Origin: Rhizobiaceae bacterium MnEN-MB40S
GTDB lineage: Bacteria > Pseudomonadota > Alphaproteobacteria > Rhizobiales > Rhizobiaceae
Reading direction: 5' to 3'
DNA: 64,000 nucleotides
Assembly: GCA_024343425.1 (NCBI GenBank)
Contig: BRLC01000014.1
Coordinates: 186,001-250,000, forward strand
Part shown: piece by piece, positions 34,984 through 43,463 of the stretch
Numbering within the stretch: position 1 is the stretch's first letter
Layout: each line of letters begins with the position of its first letter
Notes under the pieces: generated by a model
What the model was told of the DNA's origin: nothing
Database searches by the model: none
What the model saw: the letters and a program-made list of their open reading frames with translations, nothing else
Made by a program: the position numbers and the translations under genes

Positions 34984-36543
34984 TCACGTGAAGGCGTCGG
35001 GCATCGACTCCTTCTTGTGCGCTATAAACGCCTTCAGCCCGTCATCGACGCCAGGATCGAGATCCGGCGGCTGGTAGGATTGCAGCCACTGCCTGCATGC
35101 TTCGTTGGCCCGCGTTTCAATGCGTTTTTCGCCTTCGATCTGCCACTGTTCGAAGGAATTGTTGTCGGTCAGCGCGGATGCGTAAAATGCCGTCTCGAAG
35201 TTCGCCTGGGTATGAGCACAGCCAAGATAATGGCTTCCCGGACCGACTTCGCGGATTGCGTCGAGCGCCTGGGCGTTTTCGGACAGGTCCACGCCGGCGG
35301 CGAATTTCTGCATCATGCCGAGCTGATCCTGGTCGATCATGAACTTCTCATAGGAAGACACCAGCCCTCCTTCGAGCCATCCGGCGGAATGCAGCGCGAA
35401 ATTCGTTCCAGCCAGCAAGGTCATGTTCAGTGTCGCTGCGCTTTCATGCGCGGCCTGGGCGTCGGGAACTTTCGATCCACAAAGCGATCCTCCGGTGCGG
35501 AACGGAAGGCCGGTGCGACGCGCAAGCTGCGCTGCCCCATAGGACACGAGAGACGGCTCCGGCGTCCCGAAGGTCGGCGCTCCTGACTGCATGGAGATGG
35601 ATGCAGCAAATGTGCCGAACACGACAGGCGCGCCTGGACGTATCAGTTGCGTGAACGCTGCGCCCGCCAGCACCTCGACGAGAATCTGCGTCAAGGTTCC
35701 GGCAACGGTCACCGGACTCATAGCCCCGGCGAGAATGAAGGGCGAAATGATGCAGGCCTGGTTGTTGCGCGCATAGACCTTGGCCGCGCCCAGCATGGTC
35801 TCGTCGAAAACCATAGGCGAATTGGCGTTGATCAGGTTGATGAGAACACAGTTTTCGTCGACGAAACTCTCGCCGAACAGGATCTTGCACATCGCGACGC
35901 TGTCTTCGGCGCGCTCAGGCGCCGTCACCGAGCCCATGAACGGTTTGTCCGAGTATCGGATATGCGAATAGACCATGTCGAGGTGACGCTTGTTCACCGG
36001 AATATCGACCGGCTCGCAAACCGTTCCGCCCGAATGATGCATGGACGGCGCCATGTAGGCGAGTTTCACGAAATTCTGGAAGTCCTCGATCGTGGCGTAA
36101 CGACGGTTTCCTTCAAGGTCGCGAACAAATGGCGGCCCATAGACCGGTGCAAAGACCGTTGCATCGCCCCCGATCTGCACCGAACGCTCCGGGTTGCGGG
36201 CAAACTGCGTAAAGACCGGCGGCGCGGTTTTCAGAAGGGAACGGCAGAGCCCTTTCGGGAAATGCACCCTTTCACCGCGAATGTCGGCGCCCGCGTCGCG
36301 CCAAAGTTCCAGCGCTTCCGCGTCGTCACGGAATTCGACGCCGATCTCTTCCAAAACCATGTCGGCGTTATTTTCAATGAGCGCCAGGCCTTCTTCATCC
36401 AGCACCTCGTAGGTTCGGATGTTCCGCCTGATAAATGGCCTCTGCAAACCGGGACCTCCGCCGCCTCGCGAAGCCCTGCGAGCCGCGGCTCCGCCACGCG
36501 CCCGGCGTTTCGCCGGCTGACCGACCGCACTTTCCGTTTCCAT
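34984..36543 (-). CDS. MttB-family methylamine/betaine:corrinoid methyltransferase (no pyrrolysine) with basic N-terminal tail
   Basis: This 519-residue protein belongs to the trimethylamine methyltransferase (MttB) superfamily, which transfers a methyl group from a quaternary or tertiary amine to a corrinoid protein. The frame runs through without an amber codon, so it is the non-pyrrolysine type, whose studied members act on glycine betaine, proline betaine and related compounds. Recognisable parts are FVRDLEGNRRYATIEDFQNFVKL and the barrel segment ISPFILAGAMSPVTVAGTL. Residues 1-35 are Arg/Gly/Ala-rich (AKRRARGGAAARRASRGGGG) and should be disordered. The corrinoid protein is encoded divergently 334 bases away. 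Substrate is inferred from context only. Confidence 0.88.
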   Translation of the reverse strand: METESAVGQPAKRRARGGAAARRASRGGGGPGLQRPFIRRNIRTYEVLDEEGLALIENNADMVLEEIGVEFRDDAEALELWRDAGADIRGERVHFPKGLCRSLLKTAPPVFTQFARNPERSVQIGGDATVFAPVYGPPFVRDLEGNRRYATIEDFQNFVKLAYMAPSMHHSGGTVCEPVDIPVNKRHLDMVYSHIRYSDKPFMGSVTAPERAEDSVAMCKILFGESFVDENCVLINLINANSPMVFDETMLGAAKVYARNNQACIISPFILAGAMSPVTVAGTLTQILVEVLAGAAFTQLIRPGAPVVFGTFAASISMQSGAPTFGTPEPSLVSYGAAQLARRTGLPFRTGGSLCGSKVPDAQAAHESAATLNMTLLAGTNFALHSAGWLEGGLVSSYEKFMIDQDQLGMMQKFAAGVDLSENAQALDAIREVGPGSHYLGCAHTQANFETAFYASALTDNNSFEQWQIEGEKRIETRANEACRQWLQSYQPPDLDPGVDDGLKAFIAHKKESMPDAFT

Positions 36544-36877
36544 CCCGTCTCACCTTTCATCCGGCGTCTTCACCCGGCTACTCCGACAACCGATATGCTA
36601 CCTCAGGGCCTTTTTAGTGCGTTTTCTGACAGCGCCAAGCAATGACGCGAAACGGACACCCGCAAAAGCGCTGCCTCCACAGACAGGTCAAAGACGCGCG
36701 CGCCGTCGTTTTTCAATAAATTACACGTCGTTTTTGAAGAGACGAATTTCAAAAATTTGCATCATTCTCATTGATGAAGCCGCCAATTGCGGATTCTGCG
36801 AATACCGGATTTGTCACAGATATTGACGTCAATCCCGGTAGCACACGCATAGCGCAGCTCATTTCGGATTAACTGCC
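36544..36877. other. 334-base divergent control region between mttB-like and corrinoid protein genes
   Basis: No gene is seen. It must hold promoters for both directions. The notable element is the 12-base perfect palindrome ATTGACGTCAAT at 36822-36833. AT-rich sequence lies at about 36715-36775. No riboswitch signature was found. Confidence 0.55.
36822..36833. promoter_or_regulatory. Perfect palindrome ATTGACGTCAAT, candidate operator
   Basis: It is centred 50 bases before the corrinoid protein ATG. It is the strongest symmetric site in the region that would control the demethylation genes. The LysR or GlxA-type regulator of the cluster are candidates, but neither classically binds this sequence. 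Confidence 0.45.
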
Positions 36878-37579
36878 ATGACCGATGACGATATCATCCT
36901 TTCCGAACTGCCAGACGATGAGCTCGTGCAGCAGATGCACGATGATCTTTATGACGGCCTGAAGGAAGAGATCGAGGAAGCCACGCAGATTCTGCTCGAA
37001 CGCGGATGGGCGCCCTACGACGTTCTGACCAAGGCCCTCGTTGAAGGCATGCGGATTGTCGGAGAGGACTTTCGCGACGGCATCCTGTTCGTGCCGGAAG
37101 TTCTGCTGTCCGCCAATGCGATGAAGGCGGGAATGTCGATCCTGCGTCCCTTGCTGGCCGAAACCGGCGCGCCGAAACTCGGCAAGATGGTGATCGGAAC
37201 GGTCAAGGGAGACATTCACGACATCGGCAAGAACCTCGTCGGCATGATGATGGAAGGCGCCGGCTTCGACGTGGTTGACATCGGCATCAACAATCCGGTT
37301 GAGAACTATCTGCAGGCGATCGAGGATCATGAGCCCGACATTCTGGGAATGTCCGCTCTCCTGACGACGACCATGCCCTACATGAAGGTCGTTATCGACA
37401 CGCTGAAGGAAAAAGGACTGCGCGATCAGCATATCGTGCTCGTCGGCGGCGCGCCGCTCAATGAGGAATTCGGCATGGCTGTTGGCGCTGACGCCTATTG
37501 CCGTGACGCGGCCGTAACGGTCGAAACAGCCAAAGACCTCTTGAAGCGCAAGCACAACCAACTCGCCGGGGCGCGCTGA
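36878..37579 (+). CDS. Corrinoid protein (MttC/MtbC family), methyl carrier
   Basis: This 233-residue cobalamin-binding protein shuttles a methyl group between the MttB-like enzyme and the methyl-THF methyltransferase. It has the MetH-like helical cap (residues about 15-100) and the B12 domain: GTVKGDIHDIGKNL with cobalt ligand His114, SALLTTTM (159-166) and VLVGGAPL (187-194). Residues 1-35 are very acidic (14 Asp/Glu against one Lys), contrasting with the basic tails of its presumed partners. It starts a plus-strand run through DUF1638, MetF-like, methyltransferase and activator genes. Confidence 0.92.
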   Translation: MTDDDIILSELPDDELVQQMHDDLYDGLKEEIEEATQILLERGWAPYDVLTKALVEGMRIVGEDFRDGILFVPEVLLSANAMKAGMSILRPLLAETGAPKLGKMVIGTVKGDIHDIGKNLVGMMMEGAGFDVVDIGINNPVENYLQAIEDHEPDILGMSALLTTTMPYMKVVIDTLKEKGLRDQHIVLVGGAPLNEEFGMAVGADAYCRDAAVTVETAKDLLKRKHNQLAGAR

Positions 37580-37639
37580 CAGCCCCTCCAGTTTGCCGCA
37601 ACCATTTTTGACGCGCCATCAGCGTGATAGAGTGGATGT

Positions 37640-38251
37640 ATGAAGGTCACGGCCGCAAAATTACGGAATGCAAGTCCAGTGCGCGTCATCGGATGCGGAG
37701 CGCTGGCGCGCGAAATCCTCGACGTCTGCCGCGTCAACGGGCTCGACCACGTTGACCTGATTTGCTTGCCGGCAATCTGGCACAATCGGCCGGAACTGAT
37801 CGCGCCCGGTGTTCGAAAGAGCATCGCCGAAGCGCGCGAAGCCGGTTTTGAACGCATATTCGTGGCCTATGCTGAGTGCGGCACCCAGGGCGAACTCGAC
37901 AAGGTCTGTCTCGAAGAAGGCGTCGGGCGGATCGAAGGCCCCCACTGCTTCTCCTTCTTCGCCGGCAACGACGCCTTTACCGCAACGGAAGACGACATAA
38001 CGTCCTTTTTCCTGACTGACTTCCTGGCGCGCCAATTCGAAGCCTTCGTTGTCGAGCCGCTCGGGCTCGACCGGCATCCCGAATTGCGGGACATGTATTT
38101 CGGCAACTACCGCAAACTCGTTTACCTGTCGCAAAAGGAAGATACGGATCTTCAGGAGCGCGCCAGACAGGCCGCGGACTTTCTCGGACTGGCTTATGAG
38201 TATCGGCTGACGGGATATGGCGACCTGACGAAAGCCCTGCAGTCGGCTTGA
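37640..38251 (+). CDS. DUF1638 protein of the corrinoid demethylation cluster
   Basis: This 203-residue protein fits DUF1638, a family I recall beside corrinoid methyltransferase genes in bacteria and methanogens, with no known function. It carries conserved-looking potential metal ligands: RVIGCGALA, CLPAIWHNRPELI, AYAECGTQGELD and IEGPHCFSFFAGND. Cys and His spaced this way suggest a metal or corrinoid-related role. There are no signal peptide or membrane spans, so it is cytoplasmic. It follows the corrinoid gene by 60 bases and is probably co-transcribed. Confidence 0.78.
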   Translation: MKVTAAKLRNASPVRVIGCGALAREILDVCRVNGLDHVDLICLPAIWHNRPELIAPGVRKSIAEAREAGFERIFVAYAECGTQGELDKVCLEEGVGRIEGPHCFSFFAGNDAFTATEDDITSFFLTDFLARQFEAFVVEPLGLDRHPELRDMYFGNYRKLVYLSQKEDTDLQERARQAADFLGLAYEYRLTGYGDLTKALQSA

Positions 38252-38427
38252 CACCGGCCTTCCCCGGGCGCAAACCATCTTGCCAACGGGATCGACAATT
38301 CCCACATAGTGTGCTCCGGCCTCCCGTCGCCGGATATTTGACGCAATTGCAGTGCAGTCGGGTGTTAGCAAAATTGCAATAGGCCTCGCCTAATGTATCG
38401 GTTCAAATAGCAGGAACGAACGAAACG

Positions 38428-39072
38428 GTGAGCGACACTACAGCCGACAAGATTGCCTCCGAACACGCCGACGACGCGCAGGAGCATACGGAAAGCCTGT
38501 CCAGCCTGTTGCAGCGCCTGGCGGATACCGCCGGAGAGCGAATTACTCTGAAGGAACTGGCGACGGCTCTCGACGAACGCTCGTTCGGCGCCTTTCTCCT
38601 CGTTTTTGCACTGCCGAACCTTATTCCCCTACCGCCAGGCGCAACGCTGATCCTTGGCCTGCCGCTGATTTTCATATCCTGGCAGATCGTGGCCGGTCGA
38701 CAGAAGATATGGCTGCCGCGACGGCTCGCCAACTATTCCCTCGACAAAAAGGCGCTGGTCGCCATGGTCACCAAGGTCGACCCGTGGTTGCGCCGGATGG
38801 AAGCCTGGGTGAGGCCACGCCACTGGCCCCTGAAAAATCACCGTTCAGAACGGTTGTTCGGCATCTATATCCTCGTTCTGGCGATCGTGGTCTTGATTCC
38901 GATCCCTTTCTGCAACTGGCTTCCCGCGTTCGCGATCGCCATCATTGGCCTTGCCCACACGGAACAGGACGGCAATTGCCTTGGCGTCGGCGTCGTCGTT
39001 GGGGTCATGTCGATAGCAGTGCTTTTTCTCATGACGGTTTTGACGACAGTGGTCTTCGCCAGCCTGCTTTAG
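38428..39072 (+). CDS. ExoD-family membrane protein
   Basis: This 214-residue protein is an ExoD homologue (exopolysaccharide synthesis ExoD family), recognised by LADTAGERITLKELATALDERSFGAFLLVFALPNLIPLPPG and two C-terminal membrane spans, one with VLIPIPFCNWLPAFAIAIIGLAHTEQDG. The start is the GTG at 38428. The biochemical role of ExoD is unclear; mutants of rhizobia show altered exopolysaccharide and alkali sensitivity. Gaps of 176 bases before and 147 after suggest it has its own promoter and is an interloper in an otherwise compact C1 run. Confidence 0.82.
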   Translation: MSDTTADKIASEHADDAQEHTESLSSLLQRLADTAGERITLKELATALDERSFGAFLLVFALPNLIPLPPGATLILGLPLIFISWQIVAGRQKIWLPRRLANYSLDKKALVAMVTKVDPWLRRMEAWVRPRHWPLKNHRSERLFGIYILVLAIVVLIPIPFCNWLPAFAIAIIGLAHTEQDGNCLGVGVVVGVMSIAVLFLMTVLTTVVFASLL

Positions 39073-39219
39073 GCGACCGTGAATCCATGCCTTCCGACAC
39101 CGGTTTCGCGCCTTAAGACAGCCGCGTCGTTTTTGGTGCGTTCAGCGTCGTCGTGCAGCCAGCTTGGCGATCGGAATCTCATCATTTTAAGCCGTGCGGA
39201 CATGGATCGGGAGCGGGTC

Positions 39220-39525
39220 ATGGCGGATCTGACAATTGTTTACTGGCGTGACATCCCGGCGCAAATTATCGTGAAAAAAGGCAGGCAAAGCGCCAAACGG
39301 GAGCTTTCGCTGCGATTCACGGAAGCGATCGACATGTGCGCGATGCGCAGCGGCGCTCATGAGACGGACGACTACCTGGCGCAATGGCGACGAGGTGAGC
39401 CGAAACCCGTGAGCGATGATCTGGACGCCGAAGCAGACAAGGCGGCGGCCCATATCGAGGAAACATACACCAAACAACGGCTGAAAGATCTCGTCGAGGC
39501 CGGCGGAAAGGCGGAACCAGAATGA
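39220..39525 (+). CDS. Small 'virulence factor'-family protein coupled to the MetF-like gene
   Basis: This 101-residue protein (MADLTIVYWRDIPAQIIVKKGRQ...) fits the short family named Virulence_fact (PF13769), whose name comes from a screen and not from a known activity. GGGAG upstream supports the ATG at 39220; an ATG six codons upstream is possible. The stop overlaps the MetF-like gene start (ATGA), which implies translational coupling and a shared role. It is soluble and contains a basic N-terminal half and an acidic, helical C-terminal half. I cannot assign a reaction. Confidence 0.72.
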   Translation: MADLTIVYWRDIPAQIIVKKGRQSAKRELSLRFTEAIDMCAMRSGAHETDDYLAQWRRGEPKPVSDDLDAEADKAAAHIEETYTKQRLKDLVEAGGKAEPE

Positions 39526-40427
39526 CAAAGGTCATCAACATGAAACCGGCGCGACCCGTCCGGATTGCGGCCTCCATCGAGGTCGCCCCCAAGCAGGCGA
39601 TCGAATCCGCCGACCTGCCGGGCCTGTTCCCGGAGGGCGCCCGGGTTTACATCACTGATATCGGAACGGATTCGAGCGAAACGCTGGTCAAGGCCGCCAA
39701 ACGTGTCCGCGATCTCGGCTACGAACCGGTTCCGCATTTTGCGTCTCGCCGCCTCACAACCCGGGAAGCGCTGGAAACACGCATCCGGATGATGGCCGAG
39801 GAAGCAGGCGTGAAGAACGTGCTCGTGATTGGCGGCGGCCTCGAGAGGCAGGCCGGCGACTTTTCCTCCACCATGGAAGTCCTTGAAACCGGTTTTTTCG
39901 ACAAATACGACGTCGACAGGATCGGCGTCGCCGGTCACCCTGAAGGCAGCCCCGACTTTACCGAAGAGGTCGCTCTGCAGGCGCTGCGCCTGAAAAAGTC
40001 CTTTGCGGAGCGTTCGGATGCTTCGATGCGCATCGTGACGCAATTCGGTTTCGACGCGGCAAAATTCATTGCATGGGCCGATGGCCTGAAGGCAAACGAA
40101 ATAGACCTTCCCGTGCATCTGGGCGTGGCCGGTCCCGCGAAGATCACCACTTTAATCAAATACGCGGCCATGTGCGGCGTCGGCAATTCCATCGGCTTTC
40201 TGAAAAAGAACGCCATGTCGCTGACAGCGCTTGCGACATCACATTCGCCCGAAACCGTTGTCGGCCCGATCGAAGACCACGTCCTGAGCGGCGCCTCCAC
40301 ACCGATCCGCCAGATCCACGTTTTCGCTTTCGGGGGCTTGAAAAAGACATCCGAATGGCTGGTTGAGCGCGGAAGCTGGCAAACCGGGATCTCGGCTGAT
40401 CTCTCCTTGTCTTCCGTCCAGAATTGA
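39522..40427 (+). CDS. Methylenetetrahydrofolate reductase-like protein (MetF family)
   Basis: This 301-residue TIM-barrel protein resembles MetF: an N-terminal strand with IAASIEVAPKQ, then YITDIGTDSSETLVKAAKRV, LVIGGGLE, GVAGHPEGSPDF and IVTQFGFDAAKFIAW. The usual N-terminal FEFFPP sequence is replaced by SIEVAP, so it is a divergent branch. It interconverts 5-methyl-THF and 5,10-methylene-THF. In this operon the sensible direction is oxidation of methyl-THF made from the amine methyl group. It overlaps the preceding gene by four bases and is 10 bases before the methyltransferase gene. Confidence 0.82.
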   Translation: MTKVINMKPARPVRIAASIEVAPKQAIESADLPGLFPEGARVYITDIGTDSSETLVKAAKRVRDLGYEPVPHFASRRLTTREALETRIRMMAEEAGVKNVLVIGGGLERQAGDFSSTMEVLETGFFDKYDVDRIGVAGHPEGSPDFTEEVALQALRLKKSFAERSDASMRIVTQFGFDAAKFIAWADGLKANEIDLPVHLGVAGPAKITTLIKYAAMCGVGNSIGFLKKNAMSLTALATSHSPETVVGPIEDHVLSGASTPIRQIHVFAFGGLKKTSEWLVERGSWQTGISADLSLSSVQN

Positions 40428-40437
40428 GGATTGCCCC

Positions 40438-41394
40438 ATGGCACGCACAATCGTTGCTTCCGCGACAAAGGAAATCGTTATCGGTTTCGACCAGCCGTTC
40501 TGCGTCATCGGTGAACGCATCAATCCGACAGGCCGCAAGAAGCTGGCCGCCGAGATGGTTGAAGGCAATTTCGAAACAGTAAAGGCCGATGCGCTGGCCC
40601 AGGTCGCGTCAGGCGCAACAATGCTGGATGTCAACGCCGGCGTGACAGCGGTGGACCCCAATGCGACTGAGCCCGCCCTGATGGTGCAGACGCTTGAGAT
40701 CGTCCAGAACCTTGTCGACGTTCCCTTGTCGATCGACTCCTCCGTGACCGCCGCTATCAAGGCCGGTCTTGAAGTCGCCAAGGGCCGTCCGCTCATCAAC
40801 TCGGTGACGGGTGAAGAAGAAAAGCTCGAAGCGATCCTGCCGCTTGTGAAGAAATACGATGTGCCGGTCGTCGCCATATCCAATGACGAGACCGGTATTT
40901 CCGAAGATCCCGACGTCCGCTTTGCTGTCGCCAAAAAAATCGTCGAGCGCGCGGCCGATTACGGCATCAAACCCGAAGACATCGTTGTCGATCCCCTTGT
41001 CATGCCGATCGGCGCGATGGGAACGGCCGGCCAGCAGGTGTTCCGGCTTGTGCGTCGCCTGCGCGAGGAACTTGGCGTCAACACGACATGCGGCCTGTCC
41101 AATATTTCCTTCGGCCTGCCGCACAGGCACGCAATCAACGCCGCCTTTATTCCAATGGTCATCGCTTCGGGCATGACATCGGCGATCATGAATCCATGCC
41201 GTCCCCAGGAGATGGAGATGGTTCACGGCGCCAACGTGCTGAATTCAACCGACCCGAACTGCCAGTTCTGGATCCGGACCTATCGCGAAAAGCCCGCTCT
41301 TTCCGCCATTGCCCCGTCCGCTGCTGGCGGCGAGGCTACCGCGCAGGCTGCGCCCGGAGGACGGCGCCGCGGAGGACGGCGCGCGCGCGCCTGA
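40438..41394 (+). CDS. Methyltetrahydrofolate:corrinoid methyltransferase (pterin-binding) with Arg/Gly-rich tail
   Basis: This 318-residue protein has the pterin-binding TIM barrel of MeTr/AcsE and MetH: FCVIGERINPTGRKKLA, MLDVNAGVTAVD, PLSIDSSV, LINSVTGE, DPLVMPIG and NTTCGLSNISFGLP. It moves a methyl group between the corrinoid protein and tetrahydrofolate. The ATG at 40438 follows a GAGGA ribosome-binding site; an upstream frame start lies inside the MetF-like gene. The final 25 residues end GGRRRGGRRARA, coded by a short tandem GGAGGACGGCGC repeat (about 41355-41385), a basic tail not part of the barrel. Confidence 0.88.
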   Translation: MARTIVASATKEIVIGFDQPFCVIGERINPTGRKKLAAEMVEGNFETVKADALAQVASGATMLDVNAGVTAVDPNATEPALMVQTLEIVQNLVDVPLSIDSSVTAAIKAGLEVAKGRPLINSVTGEEEKLEAILPLVKKYDVPVVAISNDETGISEDPDVRFAVAKKIVERAADYGIKPEDIVVDPLVMPIGAMGTAGQQVFRLVRRLREELGVNTTCGLSNISFGLPHRHAINAAFIPMVIASGMTSAIMNPCRPQEMEMVHGANVLNSTDPNCQFWIRTYREKPALSAIAPSAAGGEATAQAAPGGRRRGGRRARA

Positions 41395-41414
41395 CAAGCA
41401 AGGACGCCTGACGC

Positions 41415-43463
41415 ATGGACCAGACCACCAACACAAAGCACCCTCTGGTCCTGTTTATGCCTTCCGGCAAACGCGGCCGCTTTCCCGCAGGAACAAACCT
41501 GCTGGAGGCGGCTCGCGAACTCGGGGTCTATGTGGAAAGCGTGTGCGGTGGGCGCGGCATCTGTGGCCGCTGCCAGATCGACGTGCAGGAAGGCCGCTTC
41601 GCCAAGCATGGCGTCACCTCGAGCGCCGACCATATTTCCGCATTTTCAGCCAAGGAACAAAACTACGCAAGCAAACGCGATCTGAAGCCCGGGAGACGGC
41701 TGTCGTGCTCCGCGCGTGTAGAAGGCGATCTCGTCATTGACGTGCCCCAGGAAGGACTGGCCCACGCGCAGGTCGTCCGAAAGGACACCGACGGGCGCGT
41801 CATCGAACGCAATCCGGCAATACAGATGTGCTATGTCGAGGTGAACGAACCGGACATGCACAAGCCGCTTGGAGATCTCGACCGGCTGACCCAGGCGTTG
41901 GAAGAGGATTGGGGCTTCGCCGATATCCTTGTCGACCACCACATCCTGCCGAAAGTCCAGTCGATACTGCGAGCCGGAAACTGGGCGGTGACGGCGGTTA
42001 TTCATCGCGATTTGGAAACGTCTCGCCCCAGCCTGATCGCCCTCTTTCCGGGACTGAAAAACGAAGCCTACGGCATTGCCTGCGATATCGGCTCGACCAC
42101 GATCGCGATGCATCTGACATCGCTGCTGTCCGGCGCGGTTATCGCGTCCTCCGGCGCGTCCAACCCGCAGATCCGCTTCGGCGAAGACCTGATGAGCCGC
42201 GTCTCCTATGTGATGATGAATCCGGATGGCCGGGAAGCGATGACCCGAGCCGTCCGCGAGGCAATCGTCGGGCTGATCGACAAAGTCGCCACGGAAGCAG
42301 GCATAGACCGCATGGATATCTTCGATGCGGTGTTCGTCGGAAATCCGATCATGCACCACCTGTTCCTGGGCATCGACCCGACGGAACTCGGCGGAGCACC
42401 ATTCGCGCTGGCTGTTTCAGGAGCTATTCACTGCCGCGCGGACGACCTCGATCTCGGGCTTAACACCGGATCCCGCGTCTACCTGCTGCCGTGCATCGCC
42501 GGCCATGTCGGCGCGGATGCGGCCGCCGCCACCTTGTGCGAAGGTCCGCACCGACAGGACGAAATGATGCTGCTTGTCGATGTCGGAACCAATGCGGAGA
42601 TCGTTCTCGGCAATCGCAACCGGGTCGTCGCGGCGTCCTCGCCGACCGGGCCGGCGTTTGAGGGCGCAGAGATTTCATGCGGTCAGCGCGCAGCGCCAGG
42701 CGCAATCGAAAGAGTGCGCATCGACCCAGCGACGCTGGAGCCGCGCGTCCGTGTCATCGGCATTGACCACTGGTCGGACGAACCGGAATTCGCCGAACGC
42801 GTGAAGGAAACGAAAGTCACGGGCGTCTGCGGCTCAGGGATCATGGAAGTGGTGGCGGAGATGTTTCTGGCGGGCGTCATCTCTGGAGACGGCGTTGTTG
42901 ACGGATCGCTTGCCGCTCGTTCGCCGCGGATCGTCCAGAATGGCCGCACCTGGTCCTATGTCCTGTGGGACGGGGACACCAGGCTGGCGATCACCCAGAA
43001 CGACATTCGCGCAATTCAGCTCGCCAAAGCAGCCCTTTACGCCGGCACGAAACTGCTGATGGAAAAACAGAATACAGACCATGTGGACTGTATCAGGCTT
43101 GCGGGCGCCTTCGGATCGCTGATCGATCCGAAGCACGCAATGATCCTTGGGCTTATTCCCGATTGCGATCTCGATCGGGTCGCCGCCGTCGGCAATGCGG
43201 CGGGCACGGGCGCCCGAATGGCTTTGCTCAATCGGGATTATCGCCGTGAAATCGAGCAGACGGTTCGCAAGATCGAGAAAATCGAAACAGCTCTGGAGCC
43301 GAAATTCCAGGACCATTTCGTACACGCCATGGCGCTGCCCAACAAGGTGGATCCCTTCGTCAGGCTCGGCGGCAGCGTCCAGCTTCCTGCACGCGTCGCC
43401 TCGCCGGACGCCAGCGCCGGCTCAGGCCGCAGACGCCGCAGTCGCGCTGTGCGCGAACGTTGA
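41415..43463 (+). CDS. RACo-type reductive activator of corrinoid proteins (2Fe-2S, ASKHA domain)
   Basis: This 682-residue protein restores oxidised Co(II) corrinoid to the active Co(I) state using ATP. The N-terminal ferredoxin domain has CGGRGICGRCQ and a later LSC for a [2Fe-2S] cluster. The rest is the DUF4445/ASKHA ATPase with IACDIGSTTIAMHL, LLVDVGTNAEIVLG, VCGSGIMEVV and LAGAFGSLIDPKHA. This architecture matches RACo and not the RamA type. The last 17 residues are basic (GSGRRRRSRAVRER). It is the last gene of the plus-strand run, and its 3' end overlaps the convergent LysR gene by 42 bases. Confidence 0.9.
   Translation: MDQTTNTKHPLVLFMPSGKRGRFPAGTNLLEAARELGVYVESVCGGRGICGRCQIDVQEGRFAKHGVTSSADHISAFSAKEQNYASKRDLKPGRRLSCSARVEGDLVIDVPQEGLAHAQVVRKDTDGRVIERNPAIQMCYVEVNEPDMHKPLGDLDRLTQALEEDWGFADILVDHHILPKVQSILRAGNWAVTAVIHRDLETSRPSLIALFPGLKNEAYGIACDIGSTTIAMHLTSLLSGAVIASSGASNPQIRFGEDLMSRVSYVMMNPDGREAMTRAVREAIVGLIDKVATEAGIDRMDIFDAVFVGNPIMHHLFLGIDPTELGGAPFALAVSGAIHCRADDLDLGLNTGSRVYLLPCIAGHVGADAAAATLCEGPHRQDEMMLLVDVGTNAEIVLGNRNRVVAASSPTGPAFEGAEISCGQRAAPGAIERVRIDPATLEPRVRVIGIDHWSDEPEFAERVKETKVTGVCGSGIMEVVAEMFLAGVISGDGVVDGSLAARSPRIVQNGRTWSYVLWDGDTRLAITQNDIRAIQLAKAALYAGTKLLMEKQNTDHVDCIRLAGAFGSLIDPKHAMILGLIPDCDLDRVAAVGNAAGTGARMALLNRDYRREIEQTVRKIEKIETALEPKFQDHFVHAMALPNKVDPFVRLGGSVQLPARVASPDASAGSGRRRRSRAVRER

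Noticed and set aside
34984..36543. Pyrrolysine-containing MttB
   Set aside because: The frame is open from start to stop with no internal amber codon, and no pyl genes are nearby.
36544..36877. A second cobalamin riboswitch ahead of the corrinoid genes
   Set aside because: I found no B12 box or GACTG-type core on either strand of this gap.
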